Assembly (NCBI GenBank): GCA_900066355.1
Contig: FMEL01000014.1
Location: forward strand, 1 to 64,000
Source of the DNA: an uncultured Ruminococcus sp.
GTDB lineage: Bacteria > Bacillota > Clostridia > Lachnospirales > Lachnospiraceae
Reading direction: 5' to 3'
Length of the DNA stretch: 64,000 nucleotides
Shown in pieces: positions 51,955 through 61,565 of the stretch. Both the position numbers and the translations under genes were made by a program. The notes below the pieces were generated by a model. The model worked only from the letters and a program-made list of their open reading frames with translations, was not told the DNA's origin and made no database searches. Every line of letters begins with the position of its first letter. Position 1 is the first letter of the stretch.

Positions 51955-53180
51955 GGCTTTTTCGCTCCTTTCCATTTCTTTATCACCGGTATACTGATGC
52001 CAGCCGCCAGCAACAGCAAGAGCATAAGTTCTACCGGCATGGAATCGCCTGTTTTTACAGAGGATTTCTGTCTGCTTCCGGTATCTTTAACAGATGCCTG
52101 TGCAGAATCTCCGGAAAGGCTCTGCGCTCCGTTTTGTTTCTGTTCTTCTGTCTGATTCACCCCGGAAGTTTCATCCTGCACAGCAAATATCCACGAAACA
52201 TCTGTTTTCTTCAAAGCCCATGCATTATCCCATTCTTTCGGAATCTCCAGCAAAAATTTAAGTTCACCTGATGCCTTACTTTTGAACACTCCAAGTGAAT
52301 GATTCTTTTGAAGTTTTGCAGCATCCAGTGTTCCCCTGTAAAGCACTTTTTTCCCCATAGCAATCTGAAAGCGGATATTTTTCAGCATATCCACTTTTTC
52401 TTTTGCTCTTCCTTCTGTGCTGATCCTGAAAAAAATCTCCGCATCATTCTTTGTCGTGTTTGATATTTTTACTGTATCTGTCAGAATATCTCCGGGCATT
52501 GCCGTTTCCAGATTTGCAAAAAAATCATTCGGAACTGCGATCAGTTTATGTGCTTTTCCCTGAAATTCTACAGCCAGTTTCCGCTCACCTTTTTTGCAGG
52601 TCATTGTTCCGTTTGTTTCATGGACACATTCCTGAATTTCCTGATTGCCCCACGGTGACATGGCAGTAAAATCCGGTTTGAAATTAGCCGCCTGTATCGC
52701 GTCCACCTGCACGCTAATGTTCAGTTTCTGTCCGCCATGCTCTTCTGTCCACACTGCCGGAACAGATACACTCTGAAAAAGATCTACAGATTCCTGCTTT
52801 TTCAAAACTTTAGTATAATAATAGTAATCTCCGCGCTTTATCCACTCTGCGGACATCCCTTCTATATTGCACTCACTCAGCATTTCGACATTCTCTTTGT
52901 CGCTTCCGTAACTGATACGTGCCCGTATCCAACATGGGAGAGCACTGTTCTTAATACGTGGAATCTTTGAAATCCGTTCACCCGGAAATATATATGCCGG
53001 ATCACGATATTTCACTTCTCCGTTTCCTTTTCGTGCAAACTCTGTCATATTTATCCGGATGTCTCCCATCGTGATATGATTTTTGACTTCCAGCCTGTCC
53101 GAAAAATATCCATACGCGCCTGTTGTCATACAAAGTAACGCCGCAAGAATTCCGACCACGATTTTTCTCTTTTTCTTCAC
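51951..53180 (-). CDS. TasA/camelysin-like surface protein with C-terminal membrane anchor
   Basis: About 409 residues. I place the start at GTG 53180 (AGGTGG five bases upstream), which gives a SipW-type signal peptide like its sisters (KIVVGILAALLCMTTGAYGYFSD) and removes the overlap with the previous gene. The family pattern of such fibre proteins is present (ITMGDIRINMTEF; IFPGERISKIPRIKNSALPC). The extra C-terminal half adds a second sandwich domain and a membrane helix (ELMLLLLLAAGISIPVI). It is likely exported by the SipW-type peptidase. The start is moderately uncertain. Confidence 0.75.
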   Translation of the reverse strand: MKKKRKIVVGILAALLCMTTGAYGYFSDRLEVKNHITMGDIRINMTEFARKGNGEVKYRDPAYIFPGERISKIPRIKNSALPCWIRARISYGSDKENVEMLSECNIEGMSAEWIKRGDYYYYTKVLKKQESVDLFQSVSVPAVWTEEHGGQKLNISVQVDAIQAANFKPDFTAMSPWGNQEIQECVHETNGTMTCKKGERKLAVEFQGKAHKLIAVPNDFFANLETAMPGDILTDTVKISNTTKNDAEIFFRISTEGRAKEKVDMLKNIRFQIAMGKKVLYRGTLDAAKLQKNHSLGVFKSKASGELKFLLEIPKEWDNAWALKKTDVSWIFAVQDETSGVNQTEEQKQNGAQSLSGDSAQASVKDTGSRQKSSVKTGDSMPVELMLLLLLAAGISIPVIKKWKGAKKP

Positions 53181-53196
53181 ATATCCACCTGCCTTC

Positions 53197-53754
53197 TCAG
53201 CTCTGTTTTTCATAAACTTCCCATGCCGCCTGACAGGATTCATATGGTTTTGCCTCTACAGACTCCTCATACACCTGAATTTGGAAATCTTTCAATTCCT
53301 CCCAGTATGTTTTTTCAATTTTTTCCGCTTCCACCATAAATCCTGTACATAATGGTCTGGTCGATTCTCCTTCTTTCAATACATTTTTGTAATAATAAAA
53401 TCCATCATCACTGTATACCCAGTCAGTCGTATTCTGCCCTTTCATCGTGACAGCCCTGCCGATATCACTGTTTGAATACGCCAGAGAAACACGTACATAA
53501 CAGTCTACACTTATCCCATCCACACCCTGTTCACGATTTGTCACCCATATTTTTTTCGTGATATCTGTATTTTTATCTGGCGCAACCGGCGTCGGAGAAG
53601 GAAATTCTTCCCCGATTTCAGTTGTATTGCTTCCCACACGTATGATATTTTCTGCTGTATCAAAAGCACTCTGATATGCTGCTATTCCCTGCACAGTCAC
53701 CAGAGTCCCCATTATAGCCGCCAGAACTGTTATTCTCTTTTTCCTTCCTGTCAT
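53197..53754 (-). CDS. Small TasA-like secreted protein
   Basis: About 185 residues. Signal-like N-terminus (ITVLAAIMGTLVTVQGIAAY) with a short beta-sandwich body whose strands (VTNREQGVDGISVDCYVRVS and YSDDGFYYYKNVLKEGEST) recall the TasA/camelysin family in its sister genes. The start is either ATG 53754 or GTG 53766; both are poor but the first is preferred. One Cys is visible in the outer domain. Probably a minor fibre subunit. Confidence 0.7.
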   Translation of the reverse strand: MTGRKKRITVLAAIMGTLVTVQGIAAYQSAFDTAENIIRVGSNTTEIGEEFPSPTPVAPDKNTDITKKIWVTNREQGVDGISVDCYVRVSLAYSNSDIGRAVTMKGQNTTDWVYSDDGFYYYKNVLKEGESTRPLCTGFMVEAEKIEKTYWEELKDFQIQVYEESVEAKPYESCQAAWEVYEKQS

Positions 53755-53772
53755 ACTGCTTCCCACTTTCCG

Positions 53773-54414
53773 TTATTCTGTTACTTTTCCATCCTGATTC
53801 TTGTTCTGATTTACATATTTTTCATAAGCTGCTTTAATCTGCTCTGACAGATTATCTGAACTGCCGCCTGTATAAGAGGTCTGTATTGCATAAGCTCTGA
53901 CCGGTATTTCAAATGTCTGTCCATCCAGCTGTCCTTCAATCAGATTCAGAAATTTCACAGTATCAAATAAAGCTTCCGAAGTCTCCTGTGGTTTCAGTAT
54001 TTTCGTGTATGCATATGTATATGTCCGTCGACTTTCTGTGTTCTGTACACTCAGCTGCATCCAGCTGTCTTTTGCTTCAAAGTAAAATAATTCCTGCACT
54101 TTTTTACCAAGACGCTCACCATTTTCTGCCGCCGCCTCTACATTCGCCATTGGAATTGAAACCTCCATATACACAAAGGCATCATTTGTCCCTGTATTCG
54201 TGATCTGCGGGTCTTTATGAATTACTTTTGATGGTTCGATTTTCTTATTTTCCTCTGGTTTCCATTCCGGTTCTTTCAGTTCGATATCAACCTTTCCGAC
54301 GGTAAATTCATTGGATACTTTCTCATAATCCGTCAGATATGCAGATACACCTCCAACTGATGCCAGACATAAAATTCCTGCAAGTGTCATAATTTTCACT
54401 GTATTTTTTTTCAT
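53773..54414 (-). CDS. TasA/CalY-type biofilm fibre protein
   Basis: A 213-residue protein with a SipW-dependent signal peptide: KIMTLAGILCLASVGGVSAY followed by LTDYEKVSNEFTVGKVDIEL. This start pattern (AxLTD...N.FTVG) is the hallmark of TasA/camelysin proteins, which polymerise into extracellular fibres of biofilms. The ATG at 54414 has GCAGGAA upstream and overlaps the SipW stop by four bases. The gene encoding its processing peptidase is directly upstream. Confidence 0.88.
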   Translation of the reverse strand: MKKNTVKIMTLAGILCLASVGGVSAYLTDYEKVSNEFTVGKVDIELKEPEWKPEENKKIEPSKVIHKDPQITNTGTNDAFVYMEVSIPMANVEAAAENGERLGKKVQELFYFEAKDSWMQLSVQNTESRRTYTYAYTKILKPQETSEALFDTVKFLNLIEGQLDGQTFEIPVRAYAIQTSYTGGSSDNLSEQIKAAYEKYVNQNKNQDGKVTE

Positions 54415-54896
54415 ATTTGTTTCCTGCGCCTTTTTTCGATGCGCTCTCCTTTCCATTCAATTACCAGAAAGACCAGTTCCTGAAAGATCATAAGCAGCAA
54501 CAGCATTCCCACTGTTTTTTCCTTCAAAAGCTCTGCTGCATAACCTAAAAGTGGAACTGTCAGAATCACCGTTCCTATGATCTGTTCCGGTTCCAGCAGT
54601 GATACATCTTCCGTATTATTTGCATCACCCTTTGTTATGTAACTCTGTTTCTGTTTTGCAACTACTCTGTGACTGACTTTTCCCTTCGCATTTCGAAACG
54701 TTACAATATCTCCGACAGATGGCTCTGTTCTTTTTGTATCTGTAAAAACAATTCCTCCTGTTTTTAGCGTCGGTTCCATAGAACCGGACATAACAATATC
54801 CACAGAAATACCAATCTTCGGTAGAAAAAAAACAGCAAGACCGAAAAGGCCGATCACAGTCAGTAAAATTCTTGCGGCTTTTTCCGCAATTCGCAT
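54411..54896 (-). CDS. sipW: SipW-type signal peptidase I
   Basis: A 161-residue membrane peptidase of the ER-type (archaeal/eukaryotic-like) subfamily used by Bacillus SipW. The Ser39 motif is VMSGSMEPTLKTG; the general base is His76 in GKVSHRVVAK, where ordinary bacterial enzymes have Lys. GDAN follows (YITKGDANNTEDV). Two membrane helices flank the outer domain. It is the first gene of the cluster and is expected to cleave the signal peptides of the three TasA-like proteins. The symbol is given for the SipW-type, not as proof of strict orthology. Confidence 0.9.
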   Translation of the reverse strand: MRIAEKAARILLTVIGLFGLAVFFLPKIGISVDIVMSGSMEPTLKTGGIVFTDTKRTEPSVGDIVTFRNAKGKVSHRVVAKQKQSYITKGDANNTEDVSLLEPEQIIGTVILTVPLLGYAAELLKEKTVGMLLLLMIFQELVFLVIEWKGERIEKRRRKQI

Positions 54897-55066
54897 AAAT
54901 CACCTGCTTTCTTATCGTGGAATAAAATACAAAAATAAATGGATTTTTTGCAGATCTGCATTGATTGATAAAATCAAGATTGTCTTAAGATGGTTTAATC
55001 TTATGCCCTGAGCCCATAAAAGTCAATAAAATTCGTTCGTCATGTTCTGACAGGATTATAAGACAA
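54897..55066. other. AT-rich intergenic region before sipW
   Basis: Holds the presumed promoter region of the sipW cluster. I see no clear regulatory motif. Confidence 0.4.
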
Positions 55067-55098
55067 AAAACGACACATCCAAAAGGATGTGCCGTTTT
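55067..55098 (-). terminator. Terminator of ilvC
   Basis: AAAACGACACATCC (55067-55080) pairs with GGATGTGCCGTTTT (55085-55098); one mismatch; T run on the minus strand. Confidence 0.9.
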
Positions 55099-55172
55099 AT
55101 AACCAAAATTATCGAACCTCAAACTCCACTTTGTTACGTTTGAGTAGCGTAAATTTTCTTACAAAAATTTAT

Positions 55173-56192
55173 TTAGTTGTTAATAAGCTTGTCTTCGCCG
55201 TTCCAGCTGTACAGTTTACGGATTTCTTCGCCAACTTTTTCTGACGGATGTTCGGAAGCAAGTTTTCTCATTGCTTTGAAGTGAACCTGTTTTCCTGCAT
55301 CAGACATATCAAGCAGGAAATCTTTTGCAAATGTACCATCCTGGATGTCTGTCAGAATCTGTTTCATAGCTTTCTTTGTTTCTGCTGTAACAATCTTCGG
55401 TCCTGTGATGTAATCGCCGTATTCAGCAGTGTTGGAGATGGAATATCTCATTCCTGCGAATCCTGACTGATAAATCAGGTCAACGATCAGTTTCATCTCA
55501 TGGATACATTCGAAATATGCATTTCTTGGGTCATATCCGGCTTCGCAAAGTGTTTCAAAACCAGCCTGCATAAGTGCAACAACACCACCACAGAGAACTG
55601 CCTGCTCTCCGAAGAGGTCTGTTTCTGTCTCTGTACGGAATGTAGTTTCAAGAAGACCAGCTCTTGCTCCACCGATTGCAAGTCCATAAGCAAGTGCTTT
55701 GTCAAGTGCTTTTCCTGTGTAATCCTGCTCTACAGCTACCAGACAAGGAGTTCCTTTTCCAGCCTGATATTCGCTTCTTACTGTATGTCCAGGTGCTTTT
55801 GGTGCGATCATAGTAACATCGACATATTTTGGTGGAACGATACATCCAAAATGAATATTGAAACCATGAGCAAACATCAGCATATTGCCTTCTTCAAGGT
55901 TCGGCTCAATGTCTTCTTTGTAAAGTTTGGCCTGTTTTTCATCATTGATCAGGATCATGATGATGTCAGCCTGTTTTGCAGCCTCTGCTGCTGTATATAC
56001 TTTAAAGCCCTGTTCTTCGGCTTTTTTCCAGGACTTGCTTCCTTCATACAGACCAACAATGACATTGCATCCGGACTCCTTTAAGTTCAGTGCATGTGCA
56101 TGTCCCTGGCTGCCATAACCGATAATCGCAATTGTCTTACCATCCAGTAATCCTAAATTACAATCTTCCTGGTAAAAAATCCTGTTTGCCAT
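55173..56192 (-). CDS. ilvC: Ketol-acid reductoisomerase
   Basis: A 339-residue class I enzyme of valine, leucine and isoleucine synthesis. It has the NAD(P)H-binding GYGSQGHAHALNLKESG and the metal-binding acidic residues of the C-terminal helical domain (with LFGEQAVLCGGVVALMQAGF and YFECIHEMKLIVDLIY). Usual length. It follows ilvN in the same orientation with a 99-base gap, and ends at a strong terminator. Confidence 0.97.
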   Translation of the reverse strand: MANRIFYQEDCNLGLLDGKTIAIIGYGSQGHAHALNLKESGCNVIVGLYEGSKSWKKAEEQGFKVYTAAEAAKQADIIMILINDEKQAKLYKEDIEPNLEEGNMLMFAHGFNIHFGCIVPPKYVDVTMIAPKAPGHTVRSEYQAGKGTPCLVAVEQDYTGKALDKALAYGLAIGGARAGLLETTFRTETETDLFGEQAVLCGGVVALMQAGFETLCEAGYDPRNAYFECIHEMKLIVDLIYQSGFAGMRYSISNTAEYGDYITGPKIVTAETKKAMKQILTDIQDGTFAKDFLLDMSDAGKQVHFKAMRKLASEHPSEKVGEEIRKLYSWNGEDKLINN

Positions 56193-56291
56193 CTTTGTTT
56201 CCTCCTAAGCTATTCGTAAAATAATATTTATCGTTAAAGGGCTGTACCCCTTAGCAAACGTAATAAACTACTATGTAAAACACCCTGCATC

Positions 56292-56789
56292 CTACAGAAA
56301 TTTTACATCGCTGGCACCACGTGAAAGTCCTGTGATACCTGTTCTTGCAAGTTCCAGTATCTCATATTCACCGAGAAGGTCAATAAAAGCACCGAGCTTG
56401 CTCTTACTTCCAGTCATCTCAATGACTAAAGAAGTCTTACCGACATCAATAACATTGGCACGGAAAATATTTGCAATGGAAATAATTCCCTCTCTCTGCT
56501 CCGGCCGCGCTGCGACCTTCACAAGTACCAATTCACGGCTTACGCTGTTATCCGGTTCGAGAACCTTAATATCTCTTACATCTACCAGCTTTGCAAGCTG
56601 TTTTGTAATCTGTTCCAGAATCATTGAGTCTCCACTGCATACGACTGTCATTCTGGAATATCGTTCATCCGCAGTCACGCCGACTGTCAGACTGTCAATA
56701 TTATAACCTCTGCGGCTGAAAAGACCGGCAATACGACTTAATACACCGGCAGTGTTATCTACTAACAGGGACAAAATTCTTTTCTGCAT
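56292..56789 (-). CDS. ilvN: Acetolactate synthase small (regulatory) subunit
   Basis: A 165-residue regulatory subunit. The N-terminal ACT domain (LSLLVDNTAGVLSRIAGLFS then RRGYNIDSLTVG) binds valine for feedback control, followed by the usual C-terminal domain. The large catalytic subunit is not encoded next to it in this window. A good promoter lies 100-130 bases upstream. Confidence 0.94.
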   Translation of the reverse strand: MQKRILSLLVDNTAGVLSRIAGLFSRRGYNIDSLTVGVTADERYSRMTVVCSGDSMILEQITKQLAKLVDVRDIKVLEPDNSVSRELVLVKVAARPEQREGIISIANIFRANVIDVGKTSLVIEMTGSKSKLGAFIDLLGEYEILELARTGITGLSRGASDVKFL

Positions 56790-56891
56790 AACGCACCTGC
56801 TTTCAAGTTACTGTTCACTGCATTTACAGCAGTGTTTTCAATACTTTAATCTTGTAAACAATTCCATCGTAAAATTGTTTGCATGTTTATC

Positions 56892-56919
56892 ATTATAGCA
56901 ATATTACATCGTTTGTCAA
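56892..56919 (-). promoter_or_regulatory. Promoter of ilvN-ilvC
   Basis: On the minus strand TTGACA (56919-56914) and TATAAT (56897-56892) are separated by 16 bp, both perfect matches to the housekeeping consensus. Small hairpins follow in the leader; no T-box is seen. Confidence 0.8.
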
Positions 56920-56966
56920 TGCAAAATTTTGTATACATTACAATATTTAAACACTTTTTTGTATTT

Positions 56967-58019
56967 TTATACAAGGTATTTTTTGCGCAGAGCCTCGATC
57001 GTTTTCGGATTCATGTACAGTGCTTTTTTCATAAACTGTTCAACTGAACCATACTCTTTTTCGATGGTTTCGAATACACAGTCAAGGTATTCTTCTTTTA
57101 CACGATAAAACAGACGAATCTTGTCCATAGTCTGGTTATCCACGATCATCTTTGACTCCAGATAGCGAACCATATGATTCATTTCCTCATCGAGATAAAG
57201 ATTTGTTTTCATATAGTCTTCATATATTGTCTCTCTCGGAACCCCCAGTATACATAGAAGAAGCGCCGTTCCCACACCTGCACGGTCTTTGCCGATGCTG
57301 CAGTGCCACAATACTGCCCCCTCTTCCTGATGAAGCAATACATCCAGAAAACGCGCATACTGTCTGACGCTGTAAGCATCGTGTACCAGTGAAGCATACT
57401 GGTTCAGTACAAAATCTTCCGGAATATCTTTAAAACTTTTTATAATCTCATCCAGTCTTCCGGATCTGGTAATGCCGGTTGTTTCCTCATCCACAATCGG
57501 TATATCGCAGTATTGTACTCCCTCCATGACTATATCCGGTTTTTCCAGAACTTCCGATTTTGTACGGAAGTCGATCACAGTCGTCAGATGATAATCTTTC
57601 ATCAGGGTGTCCTGGTCTGCGATTGAAATATGATACAGTGTTCCGCTTCGGAGAAGTCTGTGTGGAAGAATATGACGTCCGTCTGATGTCATCAGTGCCC
57701 CCAGATCCCTTGTATTCGGCAGACTCTGGAGAGGGATTCTGCCGCCTTTCGGAAAACCTGTCACAATATTCGGATTCAGTGCTTTTAATAACTGAATACA
57801 ATCCTGAATCTCACGGTCCGTCAGATCAAACTGGTATCTTTTTTTGCGACGTGTAATGATCACCAGCGAACTGGTACTGAACTGCTTCTGTGCCCCGCCT
57901 TCTACTCCTTCTTTTCTTTTATATGCCCATAAGATATCTTTACACGGAAGATAATTCATCATCATGTGTTTCGCAAAAATGAAATTACCATCCTCGATTC
58001 TTATTTTTCCGTATTTCAT
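56967..58019 (-). CDS. Tyrosine-protein phosphatase-type protein with an N-terminal PH-like segment
   Basis: A 350-residue cytoplasmic protein. The phosphatase active site is HCSIGKDRAGVGTALLLCIL (CX5R; Y_phosphatase3 type) near residue 240, with the upstream general-acid region (SIADQDTLMKDYHLTTVIDF). The first 85 residues (MKYGKIRIEDGNFIFAKHMM) are a separate beta-rich segment. Similar proteins act on phosphotyrosine or phosphoinositides. Substrate unknown. Confidence 0.88.
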   Translation of the reverse strand: MKYGKIRIEDGNFIFAKHMMMNYLPCKDILWAYKRKEGVEGGAQKQFSTSSLVIITRRKKRYQFDLTDREIQDCIQLLKALNPNIVTGFPKGGRIPLQSLPNTRDLGALMTSDGRHILPHRLLRSGTLYHISIADQDTLMKDYHLTTVIDFRTKSEVLEKPDIVMEGVQYCDIPIVDEETTGITRSGRLDEIIKSFKDIPEDFVLNQYASLVHDAYSVRQYARFLDVLLHQEEGAVLWHCSIGKDRAGVGTALLLCILGVPRETIYEDYMKTNLYLDEEMNHMVRYLESKMIVDNQTMDKIRLFYRVKEEYLDCVFETIEKEYGSVEQFMKKALYMNPKTIEALRKKYLV

Positions 58020-58030
58020 ATTTTCTCCTT

Positions 58031-58840
58031 TTATATAAGCCCTAAATGTTTAAGTCCGTTACGGATACCGTAATGAAACATATCCGTCGTTACATAATCG
58101 GCCAGTTCTTTAATCTTTGGGGAAGCATTTCCCATTGCCACCTTTGTTGCTGCATATTCAAACATGGACAGATCATTGTTACTGTCTCCGAATACGATCG
58201 TGTCTTCCCATGCAATATGAAAGCTCCGGCAGACTGCAGCAATTCCGACTGCTTTATTACAGCCTTTCGGAACCATTTCAATCGTATTTCCCACAAAGTT
58301 ATTAGATTCATGATAGATCATATCATAATAAGGAGAAAGTTCTGCACATGCCTGCTGTGCATTGCATCCATTTTGCTTCTTCGCACTGATCTTATTGATG
58401 TGCATACTGTTTTCATTTCCACGGATCGGTCTCCACTTTTCTCCAAGTGATTCTGTAATCAAATCTGTATACCAGTTCACATCTGTCGTATATTCATCCT
58501 TATCATAATACATATAGTCGGCACCTTCCATAACCGGAATCAGTCCGTATTTACGAAGTATCTCAACCGAAAGCTTCGCTATCTCCGGTGTCTTTTCGTT
58601 ATTATACAGTCTTTTTCCATCTTTTTCGATGGTGGCCCCACATGCACTGATGATTCCTGTAAACGGAATCTGTTCCAGATACCAGGATACAAACGCACGG
58701 CTTCTTCCGGTGCAGAGCCATGCCTGATGTCCGTTGGCAATCAGCTTTTTTATTGATTCTACCGCACTGTCCGGTACTCCTTTTTCCATATCGCAGATGG
58801 TTCCATCCGCATCAAAAAACACTGCTTTTTTATCACTCAT
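58031..58840 (-). CDS. HAD-superfamily hydrolase (Cof type)
   Basis: A 269-residue HAD phosphatase. The nucleophile Asp is in AVFFDADGTICDMEKG, motif III is a later Lys, and the metal Asp pair is in IVFGDSNNDLSMFEYAATKV. The C2-type cap places it in the Cof group that acts on sugar phosphates or flavin/nucleotide phosphates. ATG 58840 has AAGGA upstream; the frame is open further. Confidence 0.93.
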   Translation of the reverse strand: MSDKKAVFFDADGTICDMEKGVPDSAVESIKKLIANGHQAWLCTGRSRAFVSWYLEQIPFTGIISACGATIEKDGKRLYNNEKTPEIAKLSVEILRKYGLIPVMEGADYMYYDKDEYTTDVNWYTDLITESLGEKWRPIRGNENSMHINKISAKKQNGCNAQQACAELSPYYDMIYHESNNFVGNTIEMVPKGCNKAVGIAAVCRSFHIAWEDTIVFGDSNNDLSMFEYAATKVAMGNASPKIKELADYVTTDMFHYGIRNGLKHLGLI

Positions 58841-58877
58841 TGTATTGTCCTTCTTTTCTGCTCTATATAGCAATCTG

Positions 58878-60146
58878 TTATGCAAAAAGTTCCCCTGCCA
58901 CCCGTATCAGATATTCGGTATCCTTTACACCCGCAGTCTCATAAGGAGAATGCATGGAAAGCTGTGGAAGTCCGATATCTACTGTATTCATTGCAACCTG
59001 TGTATTGGAAATATTGCCCAGTGTCGAACCCCCGGCAATATCTGAGCGATTTACAAATGTCTGATACGGCACCCCTGCCTTTATACAGAGTTCTGTAAAT
59101 TCTGCCGCGGACACGGCATCTGTACAATACTTCTGATTTGCATTATATTTGATAACAATCCCTTTATTCAGAACAGGATGATTCACCGGATCCGTCTTGT
59201 CTGCATAATTCGGATGAAGCGCATGTGCATTGTCCGCCGAAACCATAAAACTTCCTGCCAGCGTCATCAGATATTCTTCATAAGTTCTGCCAAGTCCTGT
59301 ATTGATACGAAGAAGTGTATCCTTCAAAAAAGTAGATGCCGCCCCCTGTTTCGTGCCGCTTCCGACTTCTTCATTATCCAATACGCAATGTACTGCGATG
59401 GAATTTTTCGTTTCAGCCCCAAGAAGCCCCTCCATGGAAGAAAAAGCGCACTGCAGATCATCCAGCCGTGCAGAGGAAACAAATTCCCGATCCGCTCCCC
59501 AGATTGTACCCGGCATACGGTTATATAAAAATAAATCGTGACTGAGTATATCTGATTTGTCCGCCCCGACCTGCTCTGCAATCATTTCCAACAATGTTCT
59601 GTCTGTGTTTTCTGCTGCAAAAAGAGGCAACATATCTTTCTGCGGATTATATGCTGTTCCGTTATTTGCTTCACGATTCATATGAATTGCAAGATTCGGA
59701 ATCATCACAAGATTCCTCTCAATATTTACCAGTTTTTCCACAAGTCTGCCATTCTCTTTTACAACAACTCTTCCGGCTACAGAAAGCGGGCGGTCAAACC
59801 ACGGTGCCATCAGCATTCCGCCATATTTTTCCACATTCAGTTTTACATAGCTGCCGTCCACTTTCATTTCCGGATTTTCTTTTATCTTGAATGCCGGAGA
59901 ATCACTGTGGCTTGCCATAATATGAAATGCAAACGGCGGATCTTCCGGTATTGCAAAAGCAATCAGTGCGGAATTATTTCTGGTCACTACATATTTTCCA
60001 CCCGGTATGAGATTCCAGTGTTCTCTTTCCGAAAGCACCTGGAATCCACCTTCCGTAAATCGTTTTTTCATTTCATCCACTGCCTGAAATGCAGTCGGAC
60101 TTTTTTCTATAAATTCCAGTAATTTTTCTGTTGTTTCTATGTACAT
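58878..60146 (-). CDS. M18-family aminopeptidase
   Basis: A 422-residue metallo-aminopeptidase of the M18 family. Metal-ligand motifs HSDSPAFKIKENPE and DNEEVGSGTKQGAAS are present. It removes acidic or other N-terminal residues from peptides. ATG 60146 has AGGAG nine bases upstream. The C-terminal end (KDTEYLIRVAGELFA) meets the HAD gene with a 37-base gap, so the two are likely co-transcribed. Confidence 0.94.
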   Translation of the reverse strand: MYIETTEKLLEFIEKSPTAFQAVDEMKKRFTEGGFQVLSEREHWNLIPGGKYVVTRNNSALIAFAIPEDPPFAFHIMASHSDSPAFKIKENPEMKVDGSYVKLNVEKYGGMLMAPWFDRPLSVAGRVVVKENGRLVEKLVNIERNLVMIPNLAIHMNREANNGTAYNPQKDMLPLFAAENTDRTLLEMIAEQVGADKSDILSHDLFLYNRMPGTIWGADREFVSSARLDDLQCAFSSMEGLLGAETKNSIAVHCVLDNEEVGSGTKQGAASTFLKDTLLRINTGLGRTYEEYLMTLAGSFMVSADNAHALHPNYADKTDPVNHPVLNKGIVIKYNANQKYCTDAVSAAEFTELCIKAGVPYQTFVNRSDIAGGSTLGNISNTQVAMNTVDIGLPQLSMHSPYETAGVKDTEYLIRVAGELFA

Positions 60147-60184
60147 CTGTAACAACTCCTCGGTCCCGGATCGGGCATATTCTT

Positions 60185-60219
60185 AACTATTCAGTTTCCT
60201 CACAGTTGCGAGTCAAAAT
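60185..60219. repeat. Second copy of the dispersed repeat left end
   Basis: AACTATTCAG followed by TTTCCTCACAGTTGCGAGTC and AAAAT closely matches 46190-46224. No right-hand end with the inverted CTGAATAGTTAC is found here. Confidence 0.6.
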
Positions 60220-60264
60220 AATTTCACTACGATTATACGGTATATTTTTTCGTATAGCAACGAA

Positions 60265-60295
60265 AAAGAGGCAGTTTGTCAAAAACCACCTCTTT
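60265..60295 (-). terminator. Terminator of dapL
   Basis: AAAGAGG (60265-60271) pairs with CCTCTTT (60289-60295), and on the minus strand the stem is followed by a T-rich tail. Confidence 0.8.
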
Positions 60296-60330
60296 ATACG
60301 GCCCGAAGGCACGGTTGTTTATTCAATTTT

Positions 60331-61545
60331 TTATAATGCTTTGATTCTTCTAAGAGCTTCCTGTGTATTTTCATAGCTTCCGAAAGCAGTCAGACGGAAG
60401 AATCCTTCTCCATGTGCACCGAATCCTGATCCCGGAGTGCCTACCACATGTGCATTCTCAAGCAGATAATCAAAGAAATCCCAGGAACTCATATTATTCG
60501 GAGTCTTCAGCCAGATATACGGTGCATTCACACCACCTGATACGGAATATCCTGCCTCTTTCAGTCCATTGTAGATCGTATGTGCATTTTTCATATAATA
60601 TGCAACCTGCTCTTTCAGCTGTGCCTTTCCTTCCGGAGAATAAACAGCTTCACCGGCGCGCTGTACAATATACGGTGCACCGTTAAATTTTGTTCCATGC
60701 CGTCTTGCCCAGAGGTCATGCAGTGCAACACCTTCTCTTATAAGATCTTTCGGAACAACGGTAAATCCAAGGCGGACACCTGTAAATCCGGCATTTTTTG
60801 AAAAACTTCTAAGCTCGATTGCACAGGTACGTGCACCTTCACATTCATAAATACTGTGCGGAACATTTTCTTCTGTAATATAAGCCTCATATGCCGCATC
60901 ATAAATGATCACTGCACCATTCTTATTTGCATAATCTACCCATTCCTGAAGCTTATCCTTTGTGATTGCCGCACCACTCGGATTGTTCGGGAAGCAGAGA
61001 TAGATCAGATCCGGAGTCTCTGTCGGAAATTCCGGAAGAAATCCGTTTTCTTCCAGACACGGCATATAGATCACACCGTCAAAGTTTTCTCTTCCTGTAT
61101 TGTACTCTCCGGTACGGCCTGCCATAACATTTGTGTCAACATAAACCGGGTAAACCGGGTCACAAACAGCTACTTTATTCTCAATACCAAAGATTTCCTG
61201 AATGTTACCGGAATCACTCTTTGCTCCGTCAGAAACAAATATTTCGTCTGCATGAATGTCACATCCGCGTGCTTCGTAATCGTTTTTTGCAATTGCGCTG
61301 CGTAAGAATTCATAGCCGAGATCCGGTGCATATCCATGAAATGTTTCTGCATTAGCCATCTCGTCAACGGATTTGTGCAGAGCTTCGATAATTGCCGGTG
61401 CCAGCGGCTGTGTAACATCTCCAATTCCCAGACGTACGATCTGTACATCCGGATTGGCTTCCTGATATGCAGCTACTTTCTTTGCAATTGTGGAAAAAAG
61501 ATAACTTCCCGGAAGCTTCAGGTAATTTTTATTTACTGTAACCAT
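60331..61545 (-). CDS. dapL: LL-diaminopimelate aminotransferase
   Basis: A 404-residue PLP enzyme that converts tetrahydrodipicolinate to LL-diaminopimelate, a shortcut in lysine and peptidoglycan synthesis. The PLP Lys is in RSFSKNAGFTGVRLGFTVVP. DapL hallmarks: SDGAKSDSGNIQEIFG and CFPNNPSGAAITKDKL. Usual size. TAGGAGAG precedes the ATG. It supports a Clostridia assignment, as this pathway is common there. Confidence 0.97.
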   Translation of the reverse strand: MVTVNKNYLKLPGSYLFSTIAKKVAAYQEANPDVQIVRLGIGDVTQPLAPAIIEALHKSVDEMANAETFHGYAPDLGYEFLRSAIAKNDYEARGCDIHADEIFVSDGAKSDSGNIQEIFGIENKVAVCDPVYPVYVDTNVMAGRTGEYNTGRENFDGVIYMPCLEENGFLPEFPTETPDLIYLCFPNNPSGAAITKDKLQEWVDYANKNGAVIIYDAAYEAYITEENVPHSIYECEGARTCAIELRSFSKNAGFTGVRLGFTVVPKDLIREGVALHDLWARRHGTKFNGAPYIVQRAGEAVYSPEGKAQLKEQVAYYMKNAHTIYNGLKEAGYSVSGGVNAPYIWLKTPNNMSSWDFFDYLLENAHVVGTPGSGFGAHGEGFFRLTAFGSYENTQEALRRIKAL

Positions 61546-61565
61546 AATATTCTCTCCTAATCTGT

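Noticed and set aside
56790..56891. T-box before ilvN
   Set aside because: There is no TGGTACCGCG-type motif; the leader is short with two small hairpins only.
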